Shown piece by piece: positions 35,524 to 44,773 of a DNA stretch of 64,000 bases. The translations under genes and the position numbers were made by a program. This stretch comes from Myxococcales bacterium (GTDB taxonomy: Bacteria; Myxococcota_A; Polyangia; Haliangiales; Haliangiaceae): the NCBI GenBank assembly GCA_016716835.1, contig JADJUW010000001.1:1260001-1324000 (forward strand), given 5' to 3'. The notes under the pieces were generated by a model. The model was not told where the DNA came from. It saw nothing but the letters and a program-made list of their open reading frames with translations, and did no database searches. Positions within the stretch are counted from its first letter, which is position 1, and every line of letters begins with the position of its first letter.

Positions 35524-36756
35524 ATGCGTTATGCACTTACGCTTGGGATGTCGGCATTTCGCAACCCAACGCTCGCCAGCTATATCCTGGTATCGGCTTC
35601 GTTGCTCGCCGCGCCGAGTACCCAGGCAAACCCCAGGAAGTCAGCGGCACGGGCCAAGGTCGCCGTCACCACCCGGTTGCCAAAAGACGTCCAGGCCAAG
35701 GGAGCAAGGCTCAAGGCCGGCGCGCAGAAGCTTGCGCAAACACGGCTCGGCAAGGGCACTTATTTGGTCGGCGGTGGGTTGGGTGGGTTTCCCGCTCGTC
35801 GCGATCGCGAACGACATATCGTCAGCGATGGCAGCGTGTTTCGAACGGTCGACATTTCTCAGCTACACCCAAACTTCAACGCAAACGATTTAATTCTCGC
35901 CGTCGCAGAAACCGACCAGGCTCCGCAAATTGCGATGTTTGAAAGGCTGCCAGATGGCGCATTGCGAAAGCTTTCTCCAAGTGAACTAAAGGCACACAAG
36001 TCACGACGGGAGCTGCCTTCGCGCGAGCTTCTAGAGTTTACGATTCCCCTGGACCATCCATGGGCAACCCGCCCACCCGCCGGGAAAATTCCTTTCAAGA
36101 TTGCGAGTCAAGACGAAGCCGGTTTTGACTTAGTCGGGCCCGATGCCCCCGCCAACGAAAATGTGTTCCAGGGCTTCAAGGGAAAAATCGTCGGTGGCGG
36201 CAGTAAACCGTGGAAAGAGGCATCCGCCCGGGCTATCGCCGTCGCGATGTCAAAGGTTTCACCAATTGCGATGCACTACTTGAAGCGGGTCAGCGCCCAC
36301 ACAGGAAGCTTTGGCGCCGCACCCATCGTGATGCCATCGATTGAAGTCGCGTTAGACGCTACCGGCGCCAAGCGAGCCGAACCGATTGGGACTATGGTCG
36401 ACTCAAATACAACGTACGCGAATGCGCCAGGCAAACAACTTCGCCCCATGCTCCGTTTGTATACGGGCGCAGATGGCCAGCTCGACTCGGCCGTGCCGAC
36501 GCGCCTAGAAATCTATGCCTTGGGAACGCTCGCGTTCTGGGATTTTGATCATAGCGCGATGAGCGTAGCGATTGCGCTAGATGCGCCTGCCGAGGGGATA
36601 CCCGCCAAGGCCGGCCTGCCGGAAATCCACGCGGCCTTGGTAGCGAAATGGAAGACGTCGCCCGCCGCGTTCGCCAAGAGCCATCCGCACTACAACGAAT
36701 TTCTCGAGGCTGCCTTCTCGCGTCAGATGTTTGAGTCGACTCAACCCGACTTTTAG
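35524..36756 (+). CDS. Secreted protein of unknown function
   Basis: A 410-residue protein with a signal peptide (cleavage near TQA-NP). The mature part starts with a basic segment (KSAARAKVAVTTRLPK) and has no motif I can assign. Its codon use is less biased to G/C than its neighbours, with more A/T-ending codons in the 35880-36120 range, which hints at acquisition or relaxed selection. It lies 130 bases downstream of the PRMT-like gene on the same strand, so co-expression is possible. The gap contains the palindrome AGAACGTTCT (35449-35458). Confidence 0.6.
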   Translation: MRYALTLGMSAFRNPTLASYILVSASLLAAPSTQANPRKSAARAKVAVTTRLPKDVQAKGARLKAGAQKLAQTRLGKGTYLVGGGLGGFPARRDRERHIVSDGSVFRTVDISQLHPNFNANDLILAVAETDQAPQIAMFERLPDGALRKLSPSELKAHKSRRELPSRELLEFTIPLDHPWATRPPAGKIPFKIASQDEAGFDLVGPDAPANENVFQGFKGKIVGGGSKPWKEASARAIAVAMSKVSPIAMHYLKRVSAHTGSFGAAPIVMPSIEVALDATGAKRAEPIGTMVDSNTTYANAPGKQLRPMLRLYTGADGQLDSAVPTRLEIYALGTLAFWDFDHSAMSVAIALDAPAEGIPAKAGLPEIHAALVAKWKTSPAAFAKSHPHYNEFLEAAFSRQMFESTQPDF

Positions 36757-36958
36757 TGGCTAACCTCGCCCAGCGTGTCATGCGGCGCACATCACGCCCG
36801 TAGGCATTATCTACCTAAAATTCCCGTTCGAGCTGATTCCCTAAGCGAGAATACGAACCTGGTCGCCGTCTCAATTAGCATCGGCGCGCTAGGTCCTCGT
36901 GGCCGGTTTGGGCAGTGCAGTCTTGCGGCACGCCGGCAATCGCTTTAGGTTCGTCCTG

Positions 36959-37492
36959 ATGAAAACATCCTTTCTGCTACCTTTCATCTTCGGGCAGGTG
37001 CTCGGCACGTTCGCTTGTGGCGACAACGACATGGACCCTCCGATAGAGGCAACCGAGCGTTTTGTCGGGCAGTGGTTGATATCCGAGACCGAACCGCACG
37101 CACTCTATGGAGAATCCCTGTTTCGCTTCGCCGCCGACGGTTCGGTTGCGATGATTTGGGATGCGGGACTTTACGGCGAGATGCATTCGCAAGGCCACGT
37201 GCGCCATCCAAGTGACGACCTTGACGCCCCTGTATGCTTCTTTGGCGCGGGCTGGCGCAGTATTGGAAGCGAGCGCATGGTGATCGATGGGGCGTGTTCG
37301 GATAACATCCCACGCCCCATTGAGCTCTATTTTGTGTCCGATGCCGCGGCCAATTCAGCCGGGGCTACCGTTGAGATCGTCAACGTCGGTGGGGAAACGG
37401 GATGGCTCCCGCCGCGATGGGGTTGGACGTTCAAGAAGTGTCAACGCATCAATAGCTCACCGGGGGATTGCGGTGCCTTGACTGATGGATGA
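36959..37492 (+). CDS. Putative lipoprotein of unknown function
   Basis: A 177-residue protein with a short lipoprotein signal (MKTSFLLPFIFGQVLGTFAC, Cys20) and an acidic start to the mature chain. The mature part has a FVGQWLISE segment followed by strands, as in small lipocalin-like beta-barrels, plus four to five Cys residues. No family recognised. ATG 36959 begins the signal peptide. Its 3' end overlaps the convergent SGNH gene by 36 bases. Confidence 0.6.
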   Translation: MKTSFLLPFIFGQVLGTFACGDNDMDPPIEATERFVGQWLISETEPHALYGESLFRFAADGSVAMIWDAGLYGEMHSQGHVRHPSDDLDAPVCFFGAGWRSIGSERMVIDGACSDNIPRPIELYFVSDAAANSAGATVEIVNVGGETGWLPPRWGWTFKKCQRINSSPGDCGALTDG

Positions 37493-38275
37493 GGTCGCGA
37501 GAGCACATAGCGCTTCCGCCGTGGTTATGGGAATACCTAGTGGCGGCGGGCTGGGCAGTTGGGGCGCGATTCCGCTAATGGCGCGAAACATTGCGCAGGC
37601 GGCTAAAAGGGTCCCCGCCGCAGTAGGATGGCTGCCATCGTCGCTATGAAGGACAACCTCAGGCAGGGTTGTCAAGGCGAGCTGCCACGCCGCCCCAACG
37701 CGAGCCACTGCATCTTCGTGCAGCGCAGCCGCCGCTTCGTAGCGTAGCTCGAGATTGGTCGTCATCGACGCCGGGTCGACCAACCCCAAGTTTGCGTAAA
37801 CTGGGTCTCCTTCGCGCCTTGCCCAGGTGGCAAACCACACCCCGCGCGCGCTTGCTGCGTGGGTCGCATCGGCAAGCAGTGTTGCGTGCTCGTCAAAATT
37901 CTCGGTTTGCATCAACGGTTCTAGGCTCTGCCCTTGCAACACGACGACATCAAAGTTTCCAGACTCAATAAGAGTCCGCGCGCCGGTTGTCGACCAGTGA
38001 TCAGCAAGCCGCGCGCCACCAGGAGCGACCGATTCCACATCAAACGCATAGCCGGGCGTTGCAGCCGCGAGTGCTTGCACCACAGCTGGCAGATCATTGA
38101 CATAGGTGTAGCTATTTCCGACAAAAAGGACCCGGTGCGAAATTGGGATGGGGCCATCATCGCTTCCGTCCACAATCGTAGCGGGCGCATCGGGGGCGAC
38201 CTGCGCATCGCGGAGCGTACAGCACCCAAGCAGCACGCCGAGCAGCGCGATTGTTGTTCGTAGATTTGGCTGCAT
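37457..38275 (-). CDS. SGNH/GDSL-type hydrolase, lipoprotein
   Basis: A 272-residue lipoprotein (LLGVLLGC lipobox, Cys18). VLFVGNSYTYVNDLP holds the nucleophile serine in a G-N-S context; VVVLQGQS and a C-terminal DDGSHPTAAGTLLAAC with the Asp-His pair complete an SGNH active site. It is probably an esterase or carbohydrate deacetylase acting outside the inner membrane. ATG 38275 is preferred over ATG 38290, since it begins the signal. The upstream region up to 38524 holds a plus-strand terminator-like hairpin but no gene. Confidence 0.75.
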   Translation of the reverse strand: MQPNLRTTIALLGVLLGCCTLRDAQVAPDAPATIVDGSDDGPIPISHRVLFVGNSYTYVNDLPAVVQALAAATPGYAFDVESVAPGGARLADHWSTTGARTLIESGNFDVVVLQGQSLEPLMQTENFDEHATLLADATHAASARGVWFATWARREGDPVYANLGLVDPASMTTNLELRYEAAAALHEDAVARVGAAWQLALTTLPEVVLHSDDGSHPTAAGTLLAACAMFRAISGIAPQLPSPPPLGIPITTAEALCALATSSISQGTAIPR

Positions 38276-38405
38276 GAGGTCTCGGGGCAATGCACCCTAT
38301 CGCCCGTGTGTCTGGGCACGCAAGCGGGAAGCACTCCGGCGCCGTCCGAGATGTGCCTAGCTCGTCTGTGGGATTGATGTTTGCAGAAAACGATCCCGGG
38401 GCGGT

Positions 38406-38438
38406 CCAACGCCTCCCACGGTAGGAGGTTGGCTTTTT
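38406..38438 (+). terminator. Orphan intrinsic terminator upstream of the MoxR module
   Basis: CCTCC (38412-38416) pairs with GGAGG (38424-38428) and CCAA (38406-38409) with TTGG (38429-38432), leaving a two-base bulge and a seven-base loop. C and TTTTT (38434-38438) follow. No plus-strand gene ends nearby: the last one stops at 37492. The next gene starts 87 bases downstream, so this could be an attenuator in the leader of the MoxR module or the end of a small RNA. Confidence 0.5.
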
Positions 38439-38524
38439 ACCCCGCCGGATCTGCCGCCCATATCGGCCGGTCAGCGCCACATTGATAGACCGCGGGCGGG
38501 GGTGATGCGTGCAATGAAAGTGCT

Positions 38525-40774
38525 ATGATACATGCCATGGGTCCGCTGCCACTCGCCATCGCCGCCACGCGACGGCGCCTGCAATGGCAGCAGACCTTTG
38601 AAATCGCAGCGATTACCCTGCTTGCGGCGAGTTTTATCGCGCCGGTGGTGGTCTTTGCCCATCGCATGACATGGCTGGGGCGCGGCGCGGCACTGGCCAT
38701 CCTCGCCGTCGGGGCCCTATTTGCGGTTGGTGGGCTACTGTGGGCAAAACTGCGACATCTAAGTGACCACCACGTCGCGAGACGTATCGATGACAGCCAT
38801 GGGCTTGCTGATCGCGTAAGCAACGCGGTGGCGTTCGAGGACTCACTCTCCGACGCGCGCCGGGCGGCGATCGACAGCGAAACCATCGGGCTGATGCATG
38901 CGGCGATTGCGGACGGCCGAGCCGCCGCGGCCACGGTCGACGCGAGGCGCGCTGCGCCCTATGCGATGCCGCGCCATGGCCGCGCCGCGCTTGCCTTTGC
39001 CGCAGCGGCCGCGCTGCTTTCGAGCATCGGCGTACCGACTATCGATCGCGGGCCGCTGTTGGTATCGGTGCAGCCCGCTAACGCCGCACCTGGCGCTGAA
39101 GTCACGCTGGTGGGCACACGCCTTGGCAATGGCGCGGTTGGGAGCACGGTTAGTATTGGCGGCCAGACCGCCAACGTCCTGGAATGGTCAGGCGACAAGA
39201 TCTTGCTCAAGGTCGCGACGCAGACGCCGCTCGGCGCCGCAAAAATCGAACTCACTACGCCGCTTGGGCGCGACGACAGGCTGACACTCAATGTCGTCGA
39301 TGCCCGCGACGCGCGCTACTTTTCGCCCGAGGCGGTCGTGCTATCGCCCGAAGAAAAAGAATACATCGCGGGCCTCATCACGCGGCTCAAACAAATTGCG
39401 CAAGACGAGCGTGCCCCCGAGTTAGCCGCCTTTGCCGACGCCATCGCGACCATGGTCGCTGCCACCGAGCGCGGTGAGGTCACCAAGGAGCAGCTGCTCG
39501 ACGCCCTTCGCCGCGCCGAGGAAGAGCTCGCGGCTGGCGCCGAGCCCTCCCCGACCGATGTCGATCAGGCGCTCGCGCAAACTGGCGCCGCCTTGAGCAA
39601 ATCCGCCATGACGAAGACGCTTGGGCAAGCCCTCGCCAAGGGAGACCTAGCCAAGGCCGAGCAGGAATTCGACAAGCTCGCCGAGCAGCTCGACAAGGAC
39701 CAACTCTCGCCCGCACAAAAAGATGAGCTCGCCAAGGCCCTCGATGAAGCGGCGAAGGCGTTTGCCAAAAAGGACGAGGCCAAGGACGCCGCCGCGGCAG
39801 ACAAGGTCGAGCAGGCCAAACAGGCCGTGCGGCGACTTGAAAAAGAAAAGCAAGACGCCAAATCGCCGGCCCAGCAGGCCGACAAAGAGCGCCGCCTCGT
39901 AAAGGCGAAGCGCGAGCTCGAGCGTCTCGAAAAACAACAAGCCGAAGAGCAGGCGTCACAGCAGCGCCGCGCGCTCAAGCGCCTGCACAAAGACATGGAA
40001 AAGGTCGCCGAGGACTTGGCGCAAAGGCCGGACAAACCTGAGCAAGGCGATCCAAAAGACGGCAAAGATCCTGATAAGCAAGCGGGCGGGCCCGGCGATA
40101 AGCCAGATGACCCAGATGGCAAAGCCGGCGGCGACGAAGGCGAAAATGAGGGCGAGCAGGCCTCCGAGGGCAAATCGCCCGCCTCGCGCAAGCTGCGAGA
40201 CGCCGCGCGCGAGACCGGCCGCGTCGATCGCGACAAGCGCAAGCAAGCCGCGGCGGGCAAGGCGACGTCGCAAATGGACGATCTGCGTGAGGCCTTGCGT
40301 CGCGCCAAGCAGCGCGGAGGCGGCAAGGGGCCGCAAAACCCTTTTGGCAAAAAGGAATCCGAGTTTGCGCGGCGCGCGGCGGCGGCGCGACGCGGACAAG
40401 GCCAGGGTCAAGGACAGGGACAAGGCCAAGGCGGCACGCAGCCGGGGCAAGGCGGCGCGCCCGGACAAGGCGGCACTCAGCCTGGGCAAGGCAACAGCGA
40501 CTATGGCGACGGCCACGATCCAGATTTTGCCGGCGCCGCCACCAGCGTCTCGGGTGACACCAAAGATCAAGACCTCCAAGGGCTGCACGGCAAGGGGCCA
40601 TCGCGTCGCGAGACCATCTTGGCCGCGGCGCAAAAAGGCTTTGCCAGCGCGGCCTATAAGCCGGTGTACGCCGATTATCAAAAAATTGTCGAAGAGGTAA
40701 TGCGCAATGAAAACGTTCCGTCGGCTTATCGCCACTACGTAAAGCGCTATTTCGATTCCATCAAGCCCCGCTAA
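38525..40774 (+). CDS. Membrane protein with IPT/TIG-like and long coiled-coil regions (MoxR module)
   Basis: A 749-residue protein. Two membrane spans at the N-terminus (about 25-45 and 55-75) and another near 155-175 are followed by an IPT/TIG-like Ig domain (about 185-260: LLVSVQPANAAPGAEVTLVGT). A very long charged helical stretch follows (about 265-510), then an acidic/Gly linker and a Gly-Gln repeat (about 624-655). A conserved-looking C-terminus contains YKPVYADYQKIVEEVMRNENVPSAYRHYVKRYF, which resembles the end of DUF4175-type proteins. It heads the MoxR-DUF58-VWA set and probably acts as its membrane scaffold. ATG 38525, with GAAAG upstream. Confidence 0.75.
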   Translation: MIHAMGPLPLAIAATRRRLQWQQTFEIAAITLLAASFIAPVVVFAHRMTWLGRGAALAILAVGALFAVGGLLWAKLRHLSDHHVARRIDDSHGLADRVSNAVAFEDSLSDARRAAIDSETIGLMHAAIADGRAAAATVDARRAAPYAMPRHGRAALAFAAAAALLSSIGVPTIDRGPLLVSVQPANAAPGAEVTLVGTRLGNGAVGSTVSIGGQTANVLEWSGDKILLKVATQTPLGAAKIELTTPLGRDDRLTLNVVDARDARYFSPEAVVLSPEEKEYIAGLITRLKQIAQDERAPELAAFADAIATMVAATERGEVTKEQLLDALRRAEEELAAGAEPSPTDVDQALAQTGAALSKSAMTKTLGQALAKGDLAKAEQEFDKLAEQLDKDQLSPAQKDELAKALDEAAKAFAKKDEAKDAAAADKVEQAKQAVRRLEKEKQDAKSPAQQADKERRLVKAKRELERLEKQQAEEQASQQRRALKRLHKDMEKVAEDLAQRPDKPEQGDPKDGKDPDKQAGGPGDKPDDPDGKAGGDEGENEGEQASEGKSPASRKLRDAARETGRVDRDKRKQAAAGKATSQMDDLREALRRAKQRGGGKGPQNPFGKKESEFARRAAAARRGQGQGQGQGQGQGGTQPGQGGAPGQGGTQPGQGNSDYGDGHDPDFAGAATSVSGDTKDQDLQGLHGKGPSRRETILAAAQKGFASAAYKPVYADYQKIVEEVMRNENVPSAYRHYVKRYFDSIKPR
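40394..40492 (+). repeat. Gly-Gln-rich coding repeat
   Basis: Within the coiled-coil membrane protein, the 6-base unit GGNCAR recurs about a dozen times, encoding runs of Gly-Gln with GGTQPGQGG and GGAPGQGG spacers. It is in frame throughout and likely a flexible linker. Such units are prone to slippage, so length may vary between strains. Confidence 0.7.
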
Positions 40775-40793
40775 CGCGATCGCAAGGACTGCC

Positions 40794-41804
40794 ATGACCA
40801 AAGCCACTACCCTCCCCCCCGACGACATCAAGCCCAAGGTCGACGCCTTCATCACCGACGTCACGGCGTTTCGAAACGAGATTGGCAAGGTCATCGTTGG
40901 CCAGGCCGACATCATCGACGGCGTCATCATGGCGTTGCTCGGCGGCGGCCACGTGCTGCTCGAGGGCGTCCCGGGCCTAGGCAAGACCTTGCTCGTGCGC
41001 ACGCTCGCGAGCGCGATGGATGCGAGCTTTTCGCGCATTCAGTTCACGCCCGATCTCATGCCGGCGGACATCGTCGGCACCCAGGTGTTAGTCGACGACG
41101 GCAACGCTCGGCGCTTTGAATTTCAGCGCGGCCCGCTGTTTGCAAACATCGTGCTCGCCGACGAAATTAACCGCGCCACGCCCAAGACGCAGTCCGCCTT
41201 GCTCGAGGCGATGAGCGAAGGCTCGGTCACGGTGGCCAAGACCACGCACCGGCTCGAGCGCCCGTTTTTTGTGTTGGCGACGCAAAACCCGCTCGAGATG
41301 GAAGGCACGTATCCGCTGCCCGAGGCGCAGCTCGATCGTTTTCTCGTCAAGCTGATCGTCGACTTCCCCAGCCGCAGCGACCTCAACTCCATCGTCGAGC
41401 GCACCACCAGCGATCAAGCCGCGGTCGCGCGGCCGGTGCTATCTAAGACGCGCGTCGGCGAAATGCAGGAGCTAGTGCGCAAGGTGCCGATGGCGAAGAA
41501 TGTGCAGGACTATGCGGTTGGCCTGCTTGAGTCGACGCATCCTTCGTCACCTGGCGTCCCGGCGATGGTTAAAAAATATATTCGCTATGGCGCCTCGCCG
41601 CGCGGCTTGCAAGCGATGGTGCTGGCCGCGAAAACGCGCGCCTTGCTGCAAGGGCGCTACGCGGTGGCGACCGACGATATCCGCCACGTCAGCGCGGCGG
41701 CGTTGCGCCATCGCATGCTGCTTAGCTTCGAAGGCCAGGCCGAAGGCATCGCGCCCGACGCGGTCATCGCGGCGGTCATCGCCCATCTCGGCGACGCCAA
41801 GTAA
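40794..41804 (+). CDS. MoxR family AAA ATPase
   Basis: A 336-residue AAA+ ATPase. Walker A is EGVPGLGKTLLVR and Walker B is VLADEINRATPKTQSALLEAM. The sensor/arginine-finger regions ATQNPLEMEGTYPLPEAQLDRFL are typical of MoxR. MoxR ATPases work with DUF58 and VWA partners as chaperones that assemble or metallate other proteins. It follows the coiled-coil membrane protein by 19 bases and precedes the DUF58 gene by 48. Confidence 0.95.
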   Translation: MTKATTLPPDDIKPKVDAFITDVTAFRNEIGKVIVGQADIIDGVIMALLGGGHVLLEGVPGLGKTLLVRTLASAMDASFSRIQFTPDLMPADIVGTQVLVDDGNARRFEFQRGPLFANIVLADEINRATPKTQSALLEAMSEGSVTVAKTTHRLERPFFVLATQNPLEMEGTYPLPEAQLDRFLVKLIVDFPSRSDLNSIVERTTSDQAAVARPVLSKTRVGEMQELVRKVPMAKNVQDYAVGLLESTHPSSPGVPAMVKKYIRYGASPRGLQAMVLAAKTRALLQGRYAVATDDIRHVSAAALRHRMLLSFEGQAEGIAPDAVIAAVIAHLGDAK

Positions 41805-41852
41805 GGCCTTCCCCGCCCGTCCGCCGCCTGCACGACTAGCTAGCCCATCCGC

Positions 41853-42791
41853 ATGACCGAGCCCGCCACCAAATCTCGCTACCAATCGCCTGCCGCCGCG
41901 CGCGCAACCGATCGCAGCGCGCTGTTTGACGAAGCGTTTATTCGCACGCTGGAGCAGCTCCACATGGTGGCGCGCAAGCTGCAGGCCGGTGGCCAGCGCG
42001 CCGAGCGCAAGACCAAGATCGTCGGCGCCGGCATCGAATTTGCCGACTACCGTCAATACGCGCGCGGCGACGACTTTCGCTACATCGACTGGAATCTCTA
42101 CGGCCGCCTCGACAAGCTGCTGCTGCGCCTCTTCGAGGAAGAGCAAGACCTCCACATTTATTTCTTGGTCGACGTCAGCGATTCGATGGCACTCGGCTCG
42201 CCGCCCAAATTGCACTATGCCATGAAGGTCGCCGCGGCGCTGTCATATGTTGGGCTTGCCAACCTCGACCGAGTGTCCATCGTATCGTTTTCAGATCGGG
42301 TGACGGGGCGCTTTGCGCCCACGCGCGGCAAGTCGCGTATTTTTGGCATCTTGGATTTCTTCCGCGGCGCGACGCTGGGCGGCGGCACCGACATGGCCGC
42401 GGCGATGCGGGCGTTCGTGGCGCAGACCAAGCGGCCCGGGCTGGCGCTCGTCATCTCAGATTTCTACGACACCCGCGGCTTTGCCGAGGCGATCAATATT
42501 TTGCGCTACGCCAAGTTTGAGCCTTTTGTGCTGCAGGTGTTTGACCCCAAGGAGGCGGCGCCGCAGCTACACGGCGACCTCACCTTGGTCGACTGCGAAA
42601 CCGGCGACGAAAAATCGGTGACAATTTCGCCCGCGATCTTAGAGCGCTACAAGGCCGCGCTCGCCGCCTACCAGGAGCAACTTGAGGCGTACTGCAAAAA
42701 ATACGCGATCGCACAGTTTCGCACCGCCACGTCCGTGAGCTTCGAAGAATTGGTGCTGCGCATCTTTCGCACCGGAGGTTTTTTGCGATGA
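41853..42791 (+). CDS. DUF58 domain-containing protein
   Basis: A 312-residue cytoplasmic protein. The DUF58 signature is in EFADYRQYARGDDFRYIDWN; the surrounding region forms a VWA-like fold (YFLVDVSDSMALGSP, GGGTDMAAAMRAF). DUF58 proteins are partners of MoxR ATPases. Its stop overlaps the start of the next gene by four bases (ATGA), indicating tight coupling in the module. Confidence 0.93.
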   Translation: MTEPATKSRYQSPAAARATDRSALFDEAFIRTLEQLHMVARKLQAGGQRAERKTKIVGAGIEFADYRQYARGDDFRYIDWNLYGRLDKLLLRLFEEEQDLHIYFLVDVSDSMALGSPPKLHYAMKVAAALSYVGLANLDRVSIVSFSDRVTGRFAPTRGKSRIFGILDFFRGATLGGGTDMAAAMRAFVAQTKRPGLALVISDFYDTRGFAEAINILRYAKFEPFVLQVFDPKEAAPQLHGDLTLVDCETGDEKSVTISPAILERYKAALAAYQEQLEAYCKKYAIAQFRTATSVSFEELVLRIFRTGGFLR

Positions 42792-44773
42792 GCTGGGGCG
42801 GCCTGTTTGCCCCCATGACCATGCTGTGGCTCGCGCTGGGCGCCGTGGCCTTGGCGGGCGCAGCCTATCTCATTCGCACGCGGCACCGCCGCGTCGAGGT
42901 GCCGTTTGCCGCGCTGTGGGAGCAAGTCCTGGCCGAAAAGGATGCGAGCGCCTTGTGGCGGCGGCTGCGCCGGTTGTTGTCGCTTTTGCTCATCATCGCG
43001 ATGTTGCTCTTGCTCATGTTTGCCGCCCTCGATCCCATCTTGGGCCTCAGCAACAAGGGACGTCGGCACGTCGTCATCGTCCTCGACGCCTCGGCGTCGA
43101 TGACCGCCACCGACGGCGGCGAGGCGGGTGCCGGTGCGACCCGCTTTGATGCCGCCAAGGCGCTCGTCGCCAAGACCGTTGCGGGGCTCGGCGCCGATGA
43201 CCAACTCCTCATCATTCGCGCCGATAGCCAGGCGACGCCGCTCTCGCGATTTTCGAGCGATAAGGCACGCGTCTTGGCGCCGCTGGCGGACGCGAAGCCA
43301 GCCCAAACACCCGCCGACATGCGGCGCGCCCTGGCGACCGCAGCCAACGCGCTCGCCGGCCGCAGCAATCCCATGTTGATCGTCATTTCTGATGGCGCCC
43401 TGCCCGAGGCCATGATGCCAGCGGTGCGTTGGACGGCCGCGACCGCCGCCGCTACGACACCCGACGCCAAGGCAGGCGAGCTAACACAGGTCGACCTTAC
43501 CGGCATCGAGGCGCACTACCTCAGCGTCGGCCGCGATGTCGCCAATGTCGGCATCATCGCCTTTGGCGCGCGGCGCTACGTCGCCAACAAAGAGGCCTAC
43601 GAGGTCTACCTCGAGGTAGTCAACACCGGCGACGCCGCCGCCAAGCGCAAGCTGGTCATTGCCAATGGCAGCACGCCGGTTGACACGCGCGAGATTGAAA
43701 TTGGCGCTGGCGCGACGCTGCGCCAAATCTATCGCGATATCCCCAGCAGCGATGACCACCGCCTCACCGCGACATTGCTGCCACTCGCGGCGGACGACCT
43801 CGCCGACAGCTTCGCGCTCGACGACGCGGCGTTTGCCTTGCTGCCGCCTCGCAAGCGTCAAACCATCGTCATCGTCAGCCGTCGCAATGAATTTCTTGAG
43901 GGCGCGATTTCGGCCTACAGCAACATCGACGCCGAGGTCATTTCGCCCGAGGCCTACGAGTCGGCGCCCGACGTCATTGCGACTTATGACGCCGTGGTCT
44001 TTAACGACTATACGCCGCAAACGCCGCCGGCGACGCACGCGCTTTATTTTGCGCCCGACCCGGCGCGAAGCCCCGTGCCAGTTGCCGGTGAGCTCGCGGC
44101 GCCGCGCATCACGGACGTGGCAACCGACCACCCAGTGACGAAGTGGGTAACGCTGTCAGATACTAACTTTGACAAGGCTAAGACCTTTGCGCCGCGTCGC
44201 GACCGCGGTGAGGTCACGCTAGCCAGCTCGCTGGGCGCACCCGTGATCGTCGCCTCGGCGCACGGGGGCTTTCGCCAAGTGCTGTGTGGCTTTTCGCTCG
44301 GCGGCACCGATTTGGTCATGCGCGTGTCGTTTCCGGTGCTCTTGATCAACGCCTTGGATTGGTTCGCCGGCGATAACATCGACATGATGACGACGCTGGT
44401 CACCGGCACCAAAGCGCAATTGCCGCTCGGCTCAGCGATCGGTTTCGCGGAGACCGCAATCACCACGCCCTCGGGGACCAGCACCCGCGCGCCGGTTATC
44501 GACGGCATTTTGACGTACTATCCGCAAGAAGTGGGGTTTTACGGCGCAACCGGCACCGACGGCGGCGACGTCGACTTTTCGGCGAATCTCGCGTCGCCGA
44601 GTGAATCGCGCATAGCGCCGCAAACGACGTGGACGCTTGGCGGTAAGCAACTCACGCCACCGCCCGCCATGGTGGTCTCGGTGTCGCGCCGCATTTGGCT
44701 CTACCTGGTCATCATCGCCTTGGCCCTCTTGGCCGTGGAATGGTTCACGTATCATCGGCGGGTGACGGTATGA
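42788..44773 (+). CDS. BatA-like membrane protein with VWA domain
   Basis: A 661-residue protein. The N-terminal BatA-type motif (WLALGAVALAGAAYLIRTR, then a second span near 60-80) leads to a VWA domain with an intact MIDAS start (VIVLDASASMTATDGG, DxSxS). A long periplasmic part of about 350 residues follows, ending in a transmembrane span (WLYLVIIALALLAVEWF). It is coupled by ATGA overlaps to both neighbours. It probably senses or binds a protein at the membrane under MoxR control. Confidence 0.88.
   Translation: MSWGGLFAPMTMLWLALGAVALAGAAYLIRTRHRRVEVPFAALWEQVLAEKDASALWRRLRRLLSLLLIIAMLLLLMFAALDPILGLSNKGRRHVVIVLDASASMTATDGGEAGAGATRFDAAKALVAKTVAGLGADDQLLIIRADSQATPLSRFSSDKARVLAPLADAKPAQTPADMRRALATAANALAGRSNPMLIVISDGALPEAMMPAVRWTAATAAATTPDAKAGELTQVDLTGIEAHYLSVGRDVANVGIIAFGARRYVANKEAYEVYLEVVNTGDAAAKRKLVIANGSTPVDTREIEIGAGATLRQIYRDIPSSDDHRLTATLLPLAADDLADSFALDDAAFALLPPRKRQTIVIVSRRNEFLEGAISAYSNIDAEVISPEAYESAPDVIATYDAVVFNDYTPQTPPATHALYFAPDPARSPVPVAGELAAPRITDVATDHPVTKWVTLSDTNFDKAKTFAPRRDRGEVTLASSLGAPVIVASAHGGFRQVLCGFSLGGTDLVMRVSFPVLLINALDWFAGDNIDMMTTLVTGTKAQLPLGSAIGFAETAITTPSGTSTRAPVIDGILTYYPQEVGFYGATGTDGGDVDFSANLASPSESRIAPQTTWTLGGKQLTPPPAMVVSVSRRIWLYLVIIALALLAVEWFTYHRRVTV

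Noticed and set aside
40394..40492. CRISPR array
   Set aside because: The short repeat is a 6-base coding unit (Gly-Gln) in frame within a protein gene. There are no spacers of CRISPR length anywhere in the window.
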